Origin: Rhodovulum imhoffii
Lineage (GTDB): Bacteria; Pseudomonadota; Alphaproteobacteria; Rhodobacterales; Rhodobacteraceae
DNA length: 64,000 nt
Assembly: GCF_003046545.1 (NCBI RefSeq)
Contig: NZ_QAAA01000002.1
Coordinates: 62,001-126,000 of the forward strand
Direction of reading: 5' to 3'
In this document: positions 9,919 to 19,230 of the stretch, one piece after another
Numbering within the stretch: position 1 is the first letter of the stretch
Layout: each line of letters begins with the position of its first letter
Notes under the pieces: model-generated
Told to the model about the DNA's origin: nothing
What the model saw: only the letters and a program-made list of their open reading frames with translations
Databases searched by the model: none
Made by a program: the position numbers and the translations under genes

Positions 9919-10670
9919 GGCTGTCCCTCCGGTTTCCACGCCAGGCCTTCACCTGCGCGAACAGCACGTACGCGAAGGGGGCCTTCACGGGTCAGGCCAG
10001 TGCGCCGATCGCCCTCGGCCACCGGACAAAGGGGGGTACGTGTCCAGCTTTCACGCCGCACCGGCGGCACGCGCGCATGGGGGCGTTGCAGATCGGCGCT
10101 TTCATAAAACAGCGGCCGGCGCGGGGTGAACACCCGCAGCCCCGGCATTGCGTAAGCTGTGAAAACATCAAAGGGGCGCCCGGTTTCCAGAGACCTCCGC
10201 ATCGCCGCGCGCCAGGCTTCCAGCCCCCGGTCGCTCAGGTACAGGATCGCTATCGCCCCGGCCATCGAGTAAAGGCGCAGCCAGTCCTCCCCGGCCTCGG
10301 CGGCCAGCGCAAGCCCCATGATCGCCCGATGCCCCAGGCCCGCTTCCTGCGCGACCTGTTCGGGCAGGCAGCCGAACTGGCTGACCCCGAGATAGACAAT
10401 GTCCGCGTCCCAGGGCAGCGGCGGCAGGACGGCGCCCGTCAGGGCAAGATCGTCTTCCAGTACCATCAGGGGCAGGTGCGCACCCCCCGCCGTCGCGGCA
10501 AGATGGGCACGGGCGCAGCCCAGCGCATGACGGCGGGCAGGAACGCCGGGGCGAAATTCAGGTATGATGCCCATCCCCGCCAGTAAGGCCTGCATATGCG
10601 CACGCCGCGCCCCGGCCATTGGCAGGGAAATCACACGGCAGGCAACGGTGGTCAGATCGAAGGCGGTCAT
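9915..10670 (-). CDS. Glycosyltransferase family 25-like protein
   Basis: 251 aa. N-terminal features match the LPS-type family 25 transferases: VISLPMAGARRAHMQALL, the acceptor-side GCARAHLA stretch, and the acidic LMVLEDDLALTG motif near residues 68-79 that stands in for DXD. A middle segment (MAGAIAILYLSDRGLEAW) resembles the family's conserved gain-of-loop region. It is the first gene of a two-gene minus-strand operon with a partner overlapping by ATGA, so the two likely modify the same surface glycan. The C-terminus is rich in Arg and Pro and has no recognisable domain. Confidence 0.68.
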   Translation of the reverse strand: MTAFDLTTVACRVISLPMAGARRAHMQALLAGMGIIPEFRPGVPARRHALGCARAHLAATAGGAHLPLMVLEDDLALTGAVLPPLPWDADIVYLGVSQFGCLPEQVAQEAGLGHRAIMGLALAAEAGEDWLRLYSMAGAIAILYLSDRGLEAWRAAMRRSLETGRPFDVFTAYAMPGLRVFTPRRPLFYESADLQRPHARVPPVRRESWTRTPLCPVAEGDRRTGLTREGPLRVRAVRAGEGLAWKPEGQP

Positions 10671-10726
10671 GTCCGGTCCGGCAAGGGCATTCGCAGACTA
10701 TGGCCGGGGGGCAAAGCCCTGTCCAG

Positions 10727-11725
10727 TCAGGGGCGGGAAAACACCCCCGCAAGCGCCCGCTGAAGCAACGCGCTGACCGAGGGGCGTTTGCGCGACCGGA
10801 ACGGCAGCGGCCGGCAGACCTCCATCGCGGCCACGCCGACCCGTGCGGTCAGCGCCCCGTTCACAACCCCTTCACCAAACCGGCGGGACACCTTCGCCAG
10901 AACGCCCCCCCCGGCGATGGACCCGATCAGGTCATCGCCAACGGCCACCGCACCGGTAGCGACGAGATGCGTCATCACCGCCCGGCCAAGCCGCAGGCTG
11001 CCGAAAAACCCCGCGCGCCCGCCGTAAATCTCCGCAATGCGCCGGATCATTCGCAGGTTCGCCGTCAGCGCCGCAGCCAGATCCGCCAATGCCAGAGGAA
11101 CAAGAGCCGTCACAGCGGCAACCTGACGCGCGGCGGCCTCGATCTCCCGGGTGGCGGCGGCATCCAGAGGTGCCAGCAACTCCGCTTCGGCCAGGGACAA
11201 CAGCGCATCGGCATCGAACATGTCGTCGCGCCGCTCTTCCAGGCGGTCGCGGCCCCAGCGTATATCCCCCCGCCCGGCATAAAGATCCAGCAGGCGATCC
11301 AGAACCTTGCGGGCGGCCGTCAAATCCGAAGCGGCCAGTGCCGCATCGGCTTGTTGATGCAGGTCATCCAGGCGGCGCAAGCGGGCAAAAGCAGCCATCT
11401 CGCGCAATATCAACACCAGCAGCGTCACGCCGCCCAGCGCCAGCAAGCCCAACGCCAAACCGCCCAATACGCTGCTGCGCGACAAAAGCCCGGTGACGAA
11501 ATCCCAGGCGGCAATCGAGATCGCCAGCCCGAGGAGCCCCACGAATGCAGCCCAGAACAGCCGCAGAGTCCGCGAAGGCCGCCGCGCGGCCAGAAGGGCT
11601 ACGGCCCGCATCGCCTGCCCGGTGGGCGGATCGTCGGGCAGATCGGGTACCGGAGGCGCGGTGGCCGGGGTTTCGGGCGTATCGGACGTTTCATCGAGAT
11701 CGAACAGAACAGGCTTTCGGCTCAT
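10727..11725 (-). CDS. TIGR01620/DUF697 family membrane protein (YcjF-like)
   Basis: 332 aa inner-membrane protein. The first 50 residues are acidic, with many Pro and Asp. Two adjacent membrane helices follow (about residues 57-80 and 86-108), then a long Ala/Arg-rich helical domain ending in the DUF697-like segment (VVNGALTARVGVAAMEVCRPLPF). It starts by ATGA overlap with the upstream ycjX-like GTPase, the conserved partner in proteobacteria. The function is unknown; the pair is stress-associated in enterobacteria. Confidence 0.83.
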   Translation of the reverse strand: MSRKPVLFDLDETSDTPETPATAPPVPDLPDDPPTGQAMRAVALLAARRPSRTLRLFWAAFVGLLGLAISIAAWDFVTGLLSRSSVLGGLALGLLALGGVTLLVLILREMAAFARLRRLDDLHQQADAALAASDLTAARKVLDRLLDLYAGRGDIRWGRDRLEERRDDMFDADALLSLAEAELLAPLDAAATREIEAAARQVAAVTALVPLALADLAAALTANLRMIRRIAEIYGGRAGFFGSLRLGRAVMTHLVATGAVAVGDDLIGSIAGGGVLAKVSRRFGEGVVNGALTARVGVAAMEVCRPLPFRSRKRPSVSALLQRALAGVFSRP

Positions 11726-13143
11726 AGCAAACGGTCCCCGAACAGGAACTCCGCGGCACGGTCCAGGCGGATATGGGGCGGCCCTTCGCCGGGTTTGAGG
11801 GTCAGCCGGGCCGGGGCGAACCGCATGATGTTATAATCTCCGTCCAGCCAGGTTGCCGCGCCCGCGCGGGCAGGCTCCAGCAACACGGAGGGGTCCTCCG
11901 GCAACTCGCCGGGATAAAGCGCCGCCTGGCGCCCGGTCTCCAGCAAGGTGCCGCGCACACAGTCCAGCGTGTCGCCATTGTGCGGACGGGTTTCCTCAAC
12001 CGTGGCGCGCAGCGCGGCGATCGACATGGCCGAGGTCTGTGCCCCGGCGAAATCCGCCCGGCGACGGGCATCGCGCATCAGGGCCTGCATGATCGCGGTC
12101 ATCCGCCCGTGCTGGCTGTGGTGCAGGTGATCGGCCTTGGTGGCCGCGAACAGGATACGTTCCACCCGCTTGCCGGTCAGCAAAGAACTCAGAAACGCAT
12201 TCCTCCCCGGCCGGAAGGCGCCAAGGATGTCCGTCATCGCCCGGCGAAGATCCTCGACCGCGCGCGGACCGGCATGGATCGCGCCAAGGGCATCGATCAA
12301 CACCACCTGCCGGTCGATCCGGGCAAAATGGTCGCGAAAGAAAGGTTTGACGACCTCGCGCTTGTAGGCCTCATACCGCCGCTCCATCTCGCGCCAGAGG
12401 CTGCCACGCGGGGCGCTGCCCGACACCGCCGGCAGCGGCGCAAAGGTCAGCACCGGCGATCCCGCCAGATCTCCGGGCAGCAGGAAGCGGCCGGGCGAAC
12501 AATCGGAAAAGCCGGCCTCCCGCGTTTGGGCCAGGTAGGCGGTAAAACTGGCGGACATGGCCTGGATCGCGGGTTCGTCCAGCGGCCGGGCGGCGTCCAG
12601 CCCGTTCAGCGCCTGCACCAACGCCGTACCGCCGGGGCGCTCGGGCATATGGGAAAGCGTGTCGGCAGACCACTCGGCATAGGATTTCTCCATCAGGCCG
12701 AGATCCAGCAACCACTCACCTGGGTAATCGACGATATCCAGATGCACCGTGCGCAGCCCGCGCACCGCCCCCAGAAGGCCTCCGGGGCGCACCTTCAGCG
12801 ACAGGCGCAACTCCGATACCGCACGGGTGGATTCCGGCCAGTGGGGATCGTGGCCGGTCAGCGCGGCAAGATGCGCCTCATAGTCGAATCGGGGCACGGT
12901 GTTATCCGGCTGGGGCTGAAGATACGCCGCCTGAATCGCCCCCGAGGCGGCGGCGCGCAGTTGCGGCATGCGCCCCCTCTCCATCAGGTTGGCGACCAGC
13001 GAGGTGATGAATACGGTCTTTCCTGCCCGGGACAGGCCCGTCACGCCAAGGCGGATCACGGGCTCCATGAAGGTTTCGCTGACCGTCGCGCCCAAGCTCT
13101 CCAAACCGCGTGTTACACCGTCTGCAATATCACCGATGCGCAA
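11722..13143 (-). CDS. YcjX-family P-loop GTPase-like protein (DUF463)
   Basis: 473 aa from the preferred TTG at 13143, which has GGGAGG about 4 bases upstream on the minus strand and gives a length typical of YcjX. The in-frame opening further upstream (to 13350) runs through the divergent truA region and is unlikely. The P-loop GLSRAGKT lies near residue 38, and the family signatures DIVDYPGEWLLDLGLM (Walker B region) and FAATKADHL (NKXD-like) are present. It is probably a cytosolic or membrane-associated nucleotide-binding protein of the stress-induced YcjX/YcjF pair. It is translationally coupled to the downstream membrane partner. Confidence 0.85.
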   Translation of the reverse strand: MRIGDIADGVTRGLESLGATVSETFMEPVIRLGVTGLSRAGKTVFITSLVANLMERGRMPQLRAAASGAIQAAYLQPQPDNTVPRFDYEAHLAALTGHDPHWPESTRAVSELRLSLKVRPGGLLGAVRGLRTVHLDIVDYPGEWLLDLGLMEKSYAEWSADTLSHMPERPGGTALVQALNGLDAARPLDEPAIQAMSASFTAYLAQTREAGFSDCSPGRFLLPGDLAGSPVLTFAPLPAVSGSAPRGSLWREMERRYEAYKREVVKPFFRDHFARIDRQVVLIDALGAIHAGPRAVEDLRRAMTDILGAFRPGRNAFLSSLLTGKRVERILFAATKADHLHHSQHGRMTAIMQALMRDARRRADFAGAQTSAMSIAALRATVEETRPHNGDTLDCVRGTLLETGRQAALYPGELPEDPSVLLEPARAGAATWLDGDYNIMRFAPARLTLKPGEGPPHIRLDRAAEFLFGDRLL

Positions 13144-13247
13144 AGGGGCCTCCCTCGTTTGGGGGCCAACGTAAGCATAGCCCGCCCCGACCGCCAGCCC
13201 AAAGCGTGCCGATTGCCAAGACCGCATTGTCGCGGTAACGCAGACCC

Positions 13248-14015
13248 ATGCCAAGGTTCGCGCTGAAAATCGAATATGACGGGGCGCCGTTTTCCGGCTG
13301 GCAGCGGCAGACCGGCGTGCCTTCCGTTCAGGGGGCGGTCGAGGCTGCACTGGCCCGGCTGGAATCCGACGTGCCCTCCATCGCCGCCGCCGGTCGAACC
13401 GATGCGGGCGTGCACGCGCTGGCGCAGGTGGCCCATTGCGACCTGAAGCGCGACTGGGATCCTTTCCGCCTGAGAGAGGCCCTGAACTTCCATCTCAGAC
13501 CCGCGCCCGTGGCAATCGTCCAGGTCGTGCGGGTGGCACAGGATTTCCACGCGCGCTTCTCCGCCCTTGAACGCCAGTATCTGTTCCGGCTGGTCAGCCG
13601 CCGCGCGCCGGTGACCCATATGCGCGGGCTGGTGTGGCAGGTGCCGCACACGCTTGAGCTTGCCCCCATGCAGAAGGCCGCCCGCCACCTCCTGGGCCGG
13701 CACGATTTCACCACCTTCCGCGCCTCGATCTGCCAGGCGGCCTCCCCGGTCAAGACGCTGGACGAACTGTGCATCGAGAAAATCCCCTTTCCCGGCGGAT
13801 CGGAGTTCCGCTTTCACGTCCGCGCCCGCAGTTTCCTGCACAATCAGGTGCGCAGCTTTGTCGGCACGCTGGAGCGAGTCGGCGCAGGCGCATGGCCCCC
13901 GCAGGCGGTCAAAGCCGCGCTGGAGGCCCGCGACCGCGCCGCCTGCGGCCCGGTCTGCCCGCCACAGGGGCTTTATCTCGCCCGCGTGGAGTATCCGCAG
14001 GATCCGTTCGCCTGA
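13248..14015 (+). CDS. truA: tRNA pseudouridine(38-40) synthase TruA
   Basis: 255 aa. Catalyses pseudouridine formation at positions 38-40 of the tRNA anticodon stem-loop. The catalytic Asp is D52 in [11 protein letters not shown]. The opening [16 protein letters not shown] and the [17 protein letters not shown] segment are family-diagnostic. The ATG at 13248 gives the expected N-terminus. It is divergent from ycjX with a gap of about 100 bases that must hold both promoters. Confidence 0.95.
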   Translation: MPRFALKIEYDGAPFSGWQRQTGVPSVQGAVEAALARLESDVPSIAAAGRTDAGVHALAQVAHCDLKRDWDPFRLREALNFHLRPAPVAIVQVVRVAQDFHARFSALERQYLFRLVSRRAPVTHMRGLVWQVPHTLELAPMQKAARHLLGRHDFTTFRASICQAASPVKTLDELCIEKIPFPGGSEFRFHVRARSFLHNQVRSFVGTLERVGAGAWPPQAVKAALEARDRAACGPVCPPQGLYLARVEYPQDPFA

Positions 14016-14075
14016 CCCCCTTGCCAGCCCGCGCCGTGTCGGCAAAACTCGACCAACCCTGCAAGGAGCGCCCCC

Positions 14076-14510
14076 GTGAAGACCATCCACATTCTCAACG
14101 GTCCCAACCTGAACCTGCTGGGCAAGCGGCAGCCGGAGATCTATGGCCACGACACACTGGACAGCATCGCCGCAACCTGCAAGGCGCTGGGACAGGAACT
14201 GGGGCTGGACGTGGCGCTTTTCCAGTCGAACCACGAGGGGACGATCGTCGATCAGATCCAGACAGCGCGGGCAACCGCGGACGGCATCATCCTGAACCCC
14301 GCGGCGTATACGCACAGTTCCGTGGCCATCCTCGATGCGCTCTTGGCCTTCGATGGCCCGGTGATCGAGGTACACCTGTCCAACATCCACAAGCGGGAGA
14401 CGTTTCGCCACCACTCCTACGTCTCGCGACGGGCGGATGCGGTGATTGCAGGCTGCGGCGCACAGGGCTACAGCCTTGCCCTGCGCCACATGGCAACCCT
14501 TCTGGACTGA
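14076..14510 (+). CDS. aroQ: Type II 3-dehydroquinate dehydratase
   Basis: 144 aa dodecameric-type dehydroquinase catalysing the third step of the shikimate pathway. The opening [17 protein letters not shown] carries the catalytic loop Arg and Tyr. [16 protein letters not shown] and [13 protein letters not shown] supply the Asn, Ser and His residues of the active site. It starts at GTG 14076, with AAGGAG 7 bases upstream. It is followed three bases later by an FAD-linked dehydrogenase gene. Confidence 0.95.
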   Translation: MKTIHILNGPNLNLLGKRQPEIYGHDTLDSIAATCKALGQELGLDVALFQSNHEGTIVDQIQTARATADGIILNPAAYTHSSVAILDALLAFDGPVIEVHLSNIHKRETFRHHSYVSRRADAVIAGCGAQGYSLALRHMATLLD

Positions 14511-14513
14511 GAC

Positions 14514-15890
14514 ATGACAATCGAGACCGCCCTTGAGGCGTTGCGGTCCCTTCCCGGCGCGCGCCTGACCAAGACCCGCGCAGCACGGCAGGCCCACGGC
14601 GAAAACGAGACCCACTTTCCCCCCGCACCGCCCCACGCGGTGGTCTTTCCCGAAACCACCGGGGACGTTTCGGAAATTCTGAAAATCTGCAATACCCATG
14701 GCTGTCCGGTGACCGCCTTCGGCGCGGGGACTTCCCTGGAAGGGCACCACCTGCCCGTGCGGGGGGGCATCAGCCTCGACACCAGCCGGATGAACAGGGT
14801 TTTGCGCATCAACACCGAAGACATGGATGCCACCGTCCAACCCGGCGTCACGCGCGAAGACCTGAATACCCGGCTGCGCGCCACGGGTCTGTTTTTTCCC
14901 GTCGATCCGGGCGCGAACGCGACGCTCGGCGGGATGGCCGCCACCCGTGCCAGCGGCACCACCGCCGTGCGCTATGGCACCATGCGGGAAAACGTTCTGG
15001 CGCTGGAGGCCGTTCTGGCCGACGGCCGGATCGTCCGCACCGGCACGCGGGCGCGCAAGTCCTCGGCGGGTTACGATCTGACGCGCCTTTTGGTCGGCTC
15101 GGAGGGAACTTTGGCAATCCTGACCGAACTGACCGTGCGCCTTCAGGGCCAGCCGGAAGCGATCTCGGCCGCGACCTGCCGGTTTCCCTCCGTCGAGGAT
15201 GCGGTCAACACGGTCATCACCACCATCCAGTCCGGCCTGCCGATGGCACGCATCGAACTGGTGGATGAGATGATGGTCCGCGGCTTCAACCTGCACCAGG
15301 GCTCCGACCTGCCCGAGGCACCACACCTGTTCCTCGAGTTCCACGGCTCCGAAGCCGGCGTGGCGGAACAGGCGGAAAGCTTCGGCTCCCTGGCGCGGGA
15401 CTTCGGCGCCGCCGGTTTCCGCTGGACGACACATAGCGAAGACCGATCCGCGTTGTGGCGCATGCGGCATCAGGCGCATCTGGCCACCCGCGCGCTGAAC
15501 CCTTCCAGACGGGTGTTGTCCACCGATGTCTGTGTCCCGATCTCACGCCTTGCCGAGGCCGTGAAAACCGCCCAGACAGACAGCCGCGCCCTTGGCCTGA
15601 CCTGTACCATCGTAGGTCATGTCGGGGATGGAAACTTCCATTGCGGCGTGCTGATCGACCCGGGAGACCCAGACGAAACATCCCGCGCCGACACATTTTC
15701 CGACAAGCTGGCAAAGCTCGCGCTGAATCTTGGCGGCACGGTCACCGGCGAGCATGGAATCGGGCTGGGCAAGCGAAAATACATGCATGCCGAACATGGC
15801 GACGCCGTCGCGATCATGCGCATGCTGAAGTCCGCCCTGGACCCGAGCGGCATCCTCAACCCCGGCAAGCTTTTGCCGGATGCGGACTAA
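14514..15890 (+). CDS. FAD-binding D-2-hydroxyacid (D-lactate/glycolate-type) dehydrogenase
   Basis: 458 aa flavoprotein of the vanillyl-alcohol-oxidase/PCMH superfamily, closest in layout to cytochrome-linked D-lactate dehydrogenase (LDHD/GlcD). The FAD domain (about 35-215) holds VTAFGAGTSLEGHHL and DPGANATLGGMAATRASGTT. The C-terminal domain holds the metal/substrate histidines in HVGDGNFHCGVL and GEHGIGLGKRKYM. It presumably oxidises a D-2-hydroxy acid and passes electrons to the respiratory chain; the exact substrate cannot be read from sequence. Its stop overlaps that of the convergent aminotransferase gene. Confidence 0.88.
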   Translation: MTIETALEALRSLPGARLTKTRAARQAHGENETHFPPAPPHAVVFPETTGDVSEILKICNTHGCPVTAFGAGTSLEGHHLPVRGGISLDTSRMNRVLRINTEDMDATVQPGVTREDLNTRLRATGLFFPVDPGANATLGGMAATRASGTTAVRYGTMRENVLALEAVLADGRIVRTGTRARKSSAGYDLTRLLVGSEGTLAILTELTVRLQGQPEAISAATCRFPSVEDAVNTVITTIQSGLPMARIELVDEMMVRGFNLHQGSDLPEAPHLFLEFHGSEAGVAEQAESFGSLARDFGAAGFRWTTHSEDRSALWRMRHQAHLATRALNPSRRVLSTDVCVPISRLAEAVKTAQTDSRALGLTCTIVGHVGDGNFHCGVLIDPGDPDETSRADTFSDKLAKLALNLGGTVTGEHGIGLGKRKYMHAEHGDAVAIMRMLKSALDPSGILNPGKLLPDAD

Positions 15891-17053
15891 AGCACCGCCC
15901 GGATCCGGGAAAGCGCCTCCTCGATCGCCTCAAGGCTGTTGGCGTAGGAAAACCGCAGGTAACCTTCGCCAAACGCACCGAAACTCGTCCCGGCGACTGT
16001 CGCCACACCCGCCTTCTCCAGAAACAGATCCTGCGCGGCACGGGATTCCAGCCCCGTGCCGGCGATGTTGGGGAAGGCGTAAAACGCACCGCCCGGGGTG
16101 GTGCAGTGCACCCCTGGCAAAGCGTTCAGCCCGGCCACGATGGCACTGCGGCGGCGGGTGAACTGGGCCATCATCTCCGACACCGCATCCTGCGGCCCGG
16201 TCAGCGCCGCCAGACCCGCGTATTGCGCCGCCGCGTTCACACAGGAATGGGTGTTGATGCAAAGCCGCGTTGCGTGCTCTGCCAATGCGCGGGGCCAGAC
16301 GCCATAGCCCAACCGCCACCCTGTCATCGCGTAAGTCTTGGACCAGCCGTCCAAAAGGATCACACGGTCGGCAAGCTCGGGGTAGCGCAGCAGGCTGACA
16401 TGCGCCCCATCATACAGCATCCGGCTGTAGATTTCGTCCGACAACACCACGACATGGGGATGGTCGGCCAACCCCGCCACGAGCCGGTCCAGTTCCGCCT
16501 TCGGAACAACGCCCCCGGTCGGATTCGCGGGGCTGTTGAGGATCAGAAGCCGGGTGCGTGCGGTGATCCGGGCCAGGACGGCCTCGGCATCGAAGGCAAA
16601 GCCGGTTTCCTCGCGCAGGGCGATGGGCACCGGGGTGGCGCCGGAAAAACGGATAACGGACTCGTAAATCGGAAAACCGGGATTCGGGTACAGGATCTCC
16701 GCCCCGGACTGGCCAAACATCATCGCCGCGAAGAACATCGTCGGCTTGCCGCCGGGCACAACGACAACCTGCGCGGGGTCCACGCGCGCATCATGGCGCC
16801 GGTAAAGGTCTTCGGCCACGGCCTCACGCAGGGCGGGCAGCCCGTTGGCGGGGGTATAACCGTGATGCCCATCGCGCAGCGCCTTCACGGCGGCCTCGAC
16901 GATATGACCGGGGGTTTCGAAATCGGGCTGTCCGATGCCGAGATTGACAATCGTGCGTCCCTGCTCCGCCAAAGCCTGCGCGCGGGCCAGAACCTCGAAC
17001 GCGGATTCCGTACCGAGCCGCCCCATGCGATGAGCCAATTGCCAACCGGCCAT
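15887..17053 (-). CDS. Class I/II PLP-dependent aminotransferase
   Basis: 388 aa fold-type I transaminase. IVNLGIGQPDFETP and GYTPANGLPALREAVA are N-terminal motifs of the aspartate aminotransferase group. NSPANPTGGVV binds the cofactor, the Schiff-base lysine lies in DGWSKTYAMTGWRLGYG, and the carboxylate-binding Arg lies near EGYLRFSYANS. It is a standalone gene, so its substrate is undetermined (aspartate/aromatic-type amino acids are likely). Confidence 0.88.
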   Translation of the reverse strand: MAGWQLAHRMGRLGTESAFEVLARAQALAEQGRTIVNLGIGQPDFETPGHIVEAAVKALRDGHHGYTPANGLPALREAVAEDLYRRHDARVDPAQVVVVPGGKPTMFFAAMMFGQSGAEILYPNPGFPIYESVIRFSGATPVPIALREETGFAFDAEAVLARITARTRLLILNSPANPTGGVVPKAELDRLVAGLADHPHVVVLSDEIYSRMLYDGAHVSLLRYPELADRVILLDGWSKTYAMTGWRLGYGVWPRALAEHATRLCINTHSCVNAAAQYAGLAALTGPQDAVSEMMAQFTRRRSAIVAGLNALPGVHCTTPGGAFYAFPNIAGTGLESRAAQDLFLEKAGVATVAGTSFGAFGEGYLRFSYANSLEAIEEALSRIRAVL

Positions 17054-17120
17054 CCGTTCCCTCCCACCGTTTTTTCCATACTTCCCATTTTCTTCCCGCC
17101 GTACAACATGAAAGCGCGCC

Positions 17121-18329
17121 TTGACTCGCCGGGCCGGGCGCGCTTCAACCCTTCACCTGAGCCAGCACGCCGGGAGACACACCATCACACGCAAGGACAT
17201 CCCCATCACCACCGAACGCACCGCCCGGCAATTCATACGCCACCCGCGGCCCGACCGGCATGCCCTGCAAACCGGCGCGCTGGTACTTATCGCCTTCGCG
17301 GTGATGCTGCTTTTGCTGGTCAAGGCAAAGTTTCTGCTGATCTCGCTGGCAACGGCGATCATGGTCTTCAGCTTCACCAGCGATGCGATCAACTTCATCG
17401 CCACACGCCGCATCGGCCCCCTGCGGGTGCCCAACTGGCTGGCTTCCATCGCGGCGCTGATCCTCATAACGCTGACGCTTCTGGGGGTGACGTCGCTGGT
17501 GCTTTCACAGGTGAATACGGTGCTGAGCACCGCCCTGACCTATGTCGAAAGCACCCCTGCGGCGATTGCCTCGATGTTTTCCTGGGCCGGCCCGGACGTG
17601 GAGATGGCAGTGCTCAATTCTGTCCAGACGCTGGATGTCTCCAGCTACCTGAAATCGCTGGCCGGACAGGCGGGCAGCCTGATGCAGGGAACCGTTCTGG
17701 TGATTCTGTTCGTCACCTTTCTGTTCGGGGAACGGATATGGTTCTCGACCAAACTGACCAATTTCTTCGGAGACCCCGAAACCGCCGAACAGGTCGGGGA
17801 CATCGTCACCTCGATCATTTACAAGGTGAACTATTACCTGCTGATCAAGACCGCCGTCAGCGCCGCGACCGGGTTCTTGGTGTATCTTATGGCCAGGGGC
17901 TTTGGTCTGGACCTGGCGGTTGCCCTCGGCATCATGGCTTATATCCTGAATTTCATTCCCAATATCGGGTCTATCGTGGCGACGCTTCTGGTCACGCTGG
18001 TCACCTACGTGCAGTTCACCGATCCGGCGTTAACGGTCGCCGTGTTCCTGACCGTCTCGGGGTTGCAGTTTTTCATTGGCAATGTCATAGACCCTATCCT
18101 GATGGGCCGGGCGCTGCGGCTTTCGACTTTTGGCATCCTGCTGTTCCTGGCTTTCTGGGGGGCGGTTTGGGGCATACCGGGAATGTTCCTTTCGGTCCCG
18201 ATCATGGTCGGCACGCTGATCGTCTGCAGCCACATTCCCAGCCTGCGCCCGATCGCGGTACTCCTCTCGCGTGAGGGGTTGCCGGAACCCGTACCCGACC
18301 GATCCCTGAGAACCGATGAGGCCGCCTGA
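17121..18329 (+). CDS. AI-2E family (DUF20/PerM-like) membrane transporter
   Basis: About 380-402 aa polytopic inner-membrane protein with seven to eight hydrophobic segments: an N-terminal pair near residues 50-85, one at about 100-125, and a cluster in the C-terminal half. It carries the family's FIPNIGSIVATLLVTLV and GRALRLSTFGILLFLAF stretches. Family members export small molecules or ions; the AI-2 link is not general. The start is uncertain: the only conventional codon is TTG 17121, without a good ribosome binding site, whereas a GGGAG at 17170 precedes a non-standard ATC at 17184. The N-terminal 40 residues should be treated as provisional. Confidence 0.82.
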   Translation: MTRRAGRASTLHLSQHAGRHTITRKDIPITTERTARQFIRHPRPDRHALQTGALVLIAFAVMLLLLVKAKFLLISLATAIMVFSFTSDAINFIATRRIGPLRVPNWLASIAALILITLTLLGVTSLVLSQVNTVLSTALTYVESTPAAIASMFSWAGPDVEMAVLNSVQTLDVSSYLKSLAGQAGSLMQGTVLVILFVTFLFGERIWFSTKLTNFFGDPETAEQVGDIVTSIIYKVNYYLLIKTAVSAATGFLVYLMARGFGLDLAVALGIMAYILNFIPNIGSIVATLLVTLVTYVQFTDPALTVAVFLTVSGLQFFIGNVIDPILMGRALRLSTFGILLFLAFWGAVWGIPGMFLSVPIMVGTLIVCSHIPSLRPIAVLLSREGLPEPVPDRSLRTDEAA

Positions 18330-18387
18330 AGCCCTTGTGGTTCCCGCGTGCAGCCGGCAAGAACCGCGCCTCCAACCCGGACATCCC

Positions 18388-19230
18388 ATGCCGCCCCGAT
18401 TTTCCGCTCTTGTTTCCCGCGCAGTGCGGCAGGCCTCTGTCTGCGGTCATTTCGGGGAGTTCCTGCAAGGCCGTCTTGGTCCGGGGGGGGCGATCGTGCT
18501 GATTACCCTGCCCTGTCCGGTTCTTCGGGCTCACGCGGTATGGCAGCCCGGTCGCGGCTTCGGATTTTGGCAAGGTGCAAGGCCGGTGCTGCGGCTGGCG
18601 GATCTGCGGGCACTGTTCGCGCGCGCCCTCGGAACGGCCCCGTTCGGGCGTGCCCGCCTGTCCTGTACCATGCCGCCGGGCGGGGGTGCCGGGGCGTCGA
18701 CAGCAGCGCGCCTGGCACTGCTGCGCTGTCTGCGCCCCAACCTGCAAAACGAAGCCGGGCTGTGCCTGTCCCTGGAAGGCGCGACCGACCCGTTGATGAT
18801 CGAGGCGCCCGAGCGCACGCTCTGGGCCCCGCGGGCGGCACGGGCTGTGGCATCTCTGCCGCCGCTGCCTGCATTCGATGTGCTTGGCGGGTTCGCCGGC
18901 CCCGGCCAGCGCACCGACCCGTCCGACTCACGCTTTGCCGATATCTCCGATCTGGTCATCCGCTGGAAAACGGGGCCCGACCGGGCCGCGCTGGCCGATC
19001 TTGCCACCGAAAGCGCGCGGCGCAATCACGCTCTGCGCGGGGGGGCCGATCCAGCCCCGGTTCTGGCACTGGGGCGGCGAATGGGCGCCCTGGGCCTGGC
19101 CAGTGCCCATACCGGCGCAGCACAAGCCTTGTTGTTCGCACCCGGCACCATACCCCCGGAGGCCCGCGCAGCCATGCAGGATGCCGGGTTGTCCCACATC
19201 ACCCGTTTTCGCATCGGAGATCCGCGATGA
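18388..19230 (+). CDS. bluE: L-threonine kinase BluE (cobalamin aminopropanol arm)
   Basis: 280 aa GHMP-type kinase related to PduX. ASVCGHFGEFLQG is the N-terminal signature and MPPGGGAGASTAARLAL is the glycine-rich ATP loop. In Rhodobacterales this family (BluE) phosphorylates free L-threonine to L-threonine-O-3-phosphate, the substrate of CobC decarboxylase. The context agrees: it overlaps cobD by ATGA and cobC follows. The start is uncertain. ATG 18388 is chosen by domain onset; ATG 18316, overlapping the upstream permease gene, is an in-frame alternative, and neither has a strong Shine-Dalgarno. Confidence 0.85.
   Translation: MPPRFSALVSRAVRQASVCGHFGEFLQGRLGPGGAIVLITLPCPVLRAHAVWQPGRGFGFWQGARPVLRLADLRALFARALGTAPFGRARLSCTMPPGGGAGASTAARLALLRCLRPNLQNEAGLCLSLEGATDPLMIEAPERTLWAPRAARAVASLPPLPAFDVLGGFAGPGQRTDPSDSRFADISDLVIRWKTGPDRAALADLATESARRNHALRGGADPAPVLALGRRMGALGLASAHTGAAQALLFAPGTIPPEARAAMQDAGLSHITRFRIGDPR

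Noticed and set aside
13113-15479. 788-codon minus-strand frame opposite truA, aroQ and the FAD dehydrogenase
   Set aside because: High-GC shadow frame rich in Arg, Gly, Gln and His; it lies opposite three well-identified genes.
16370-18330. AI-2E family gene as evidence of AI-2 quorum sensing
   Set aside because: Family membership does not imply AI-2 transport; no luxS or lsr gene is present.
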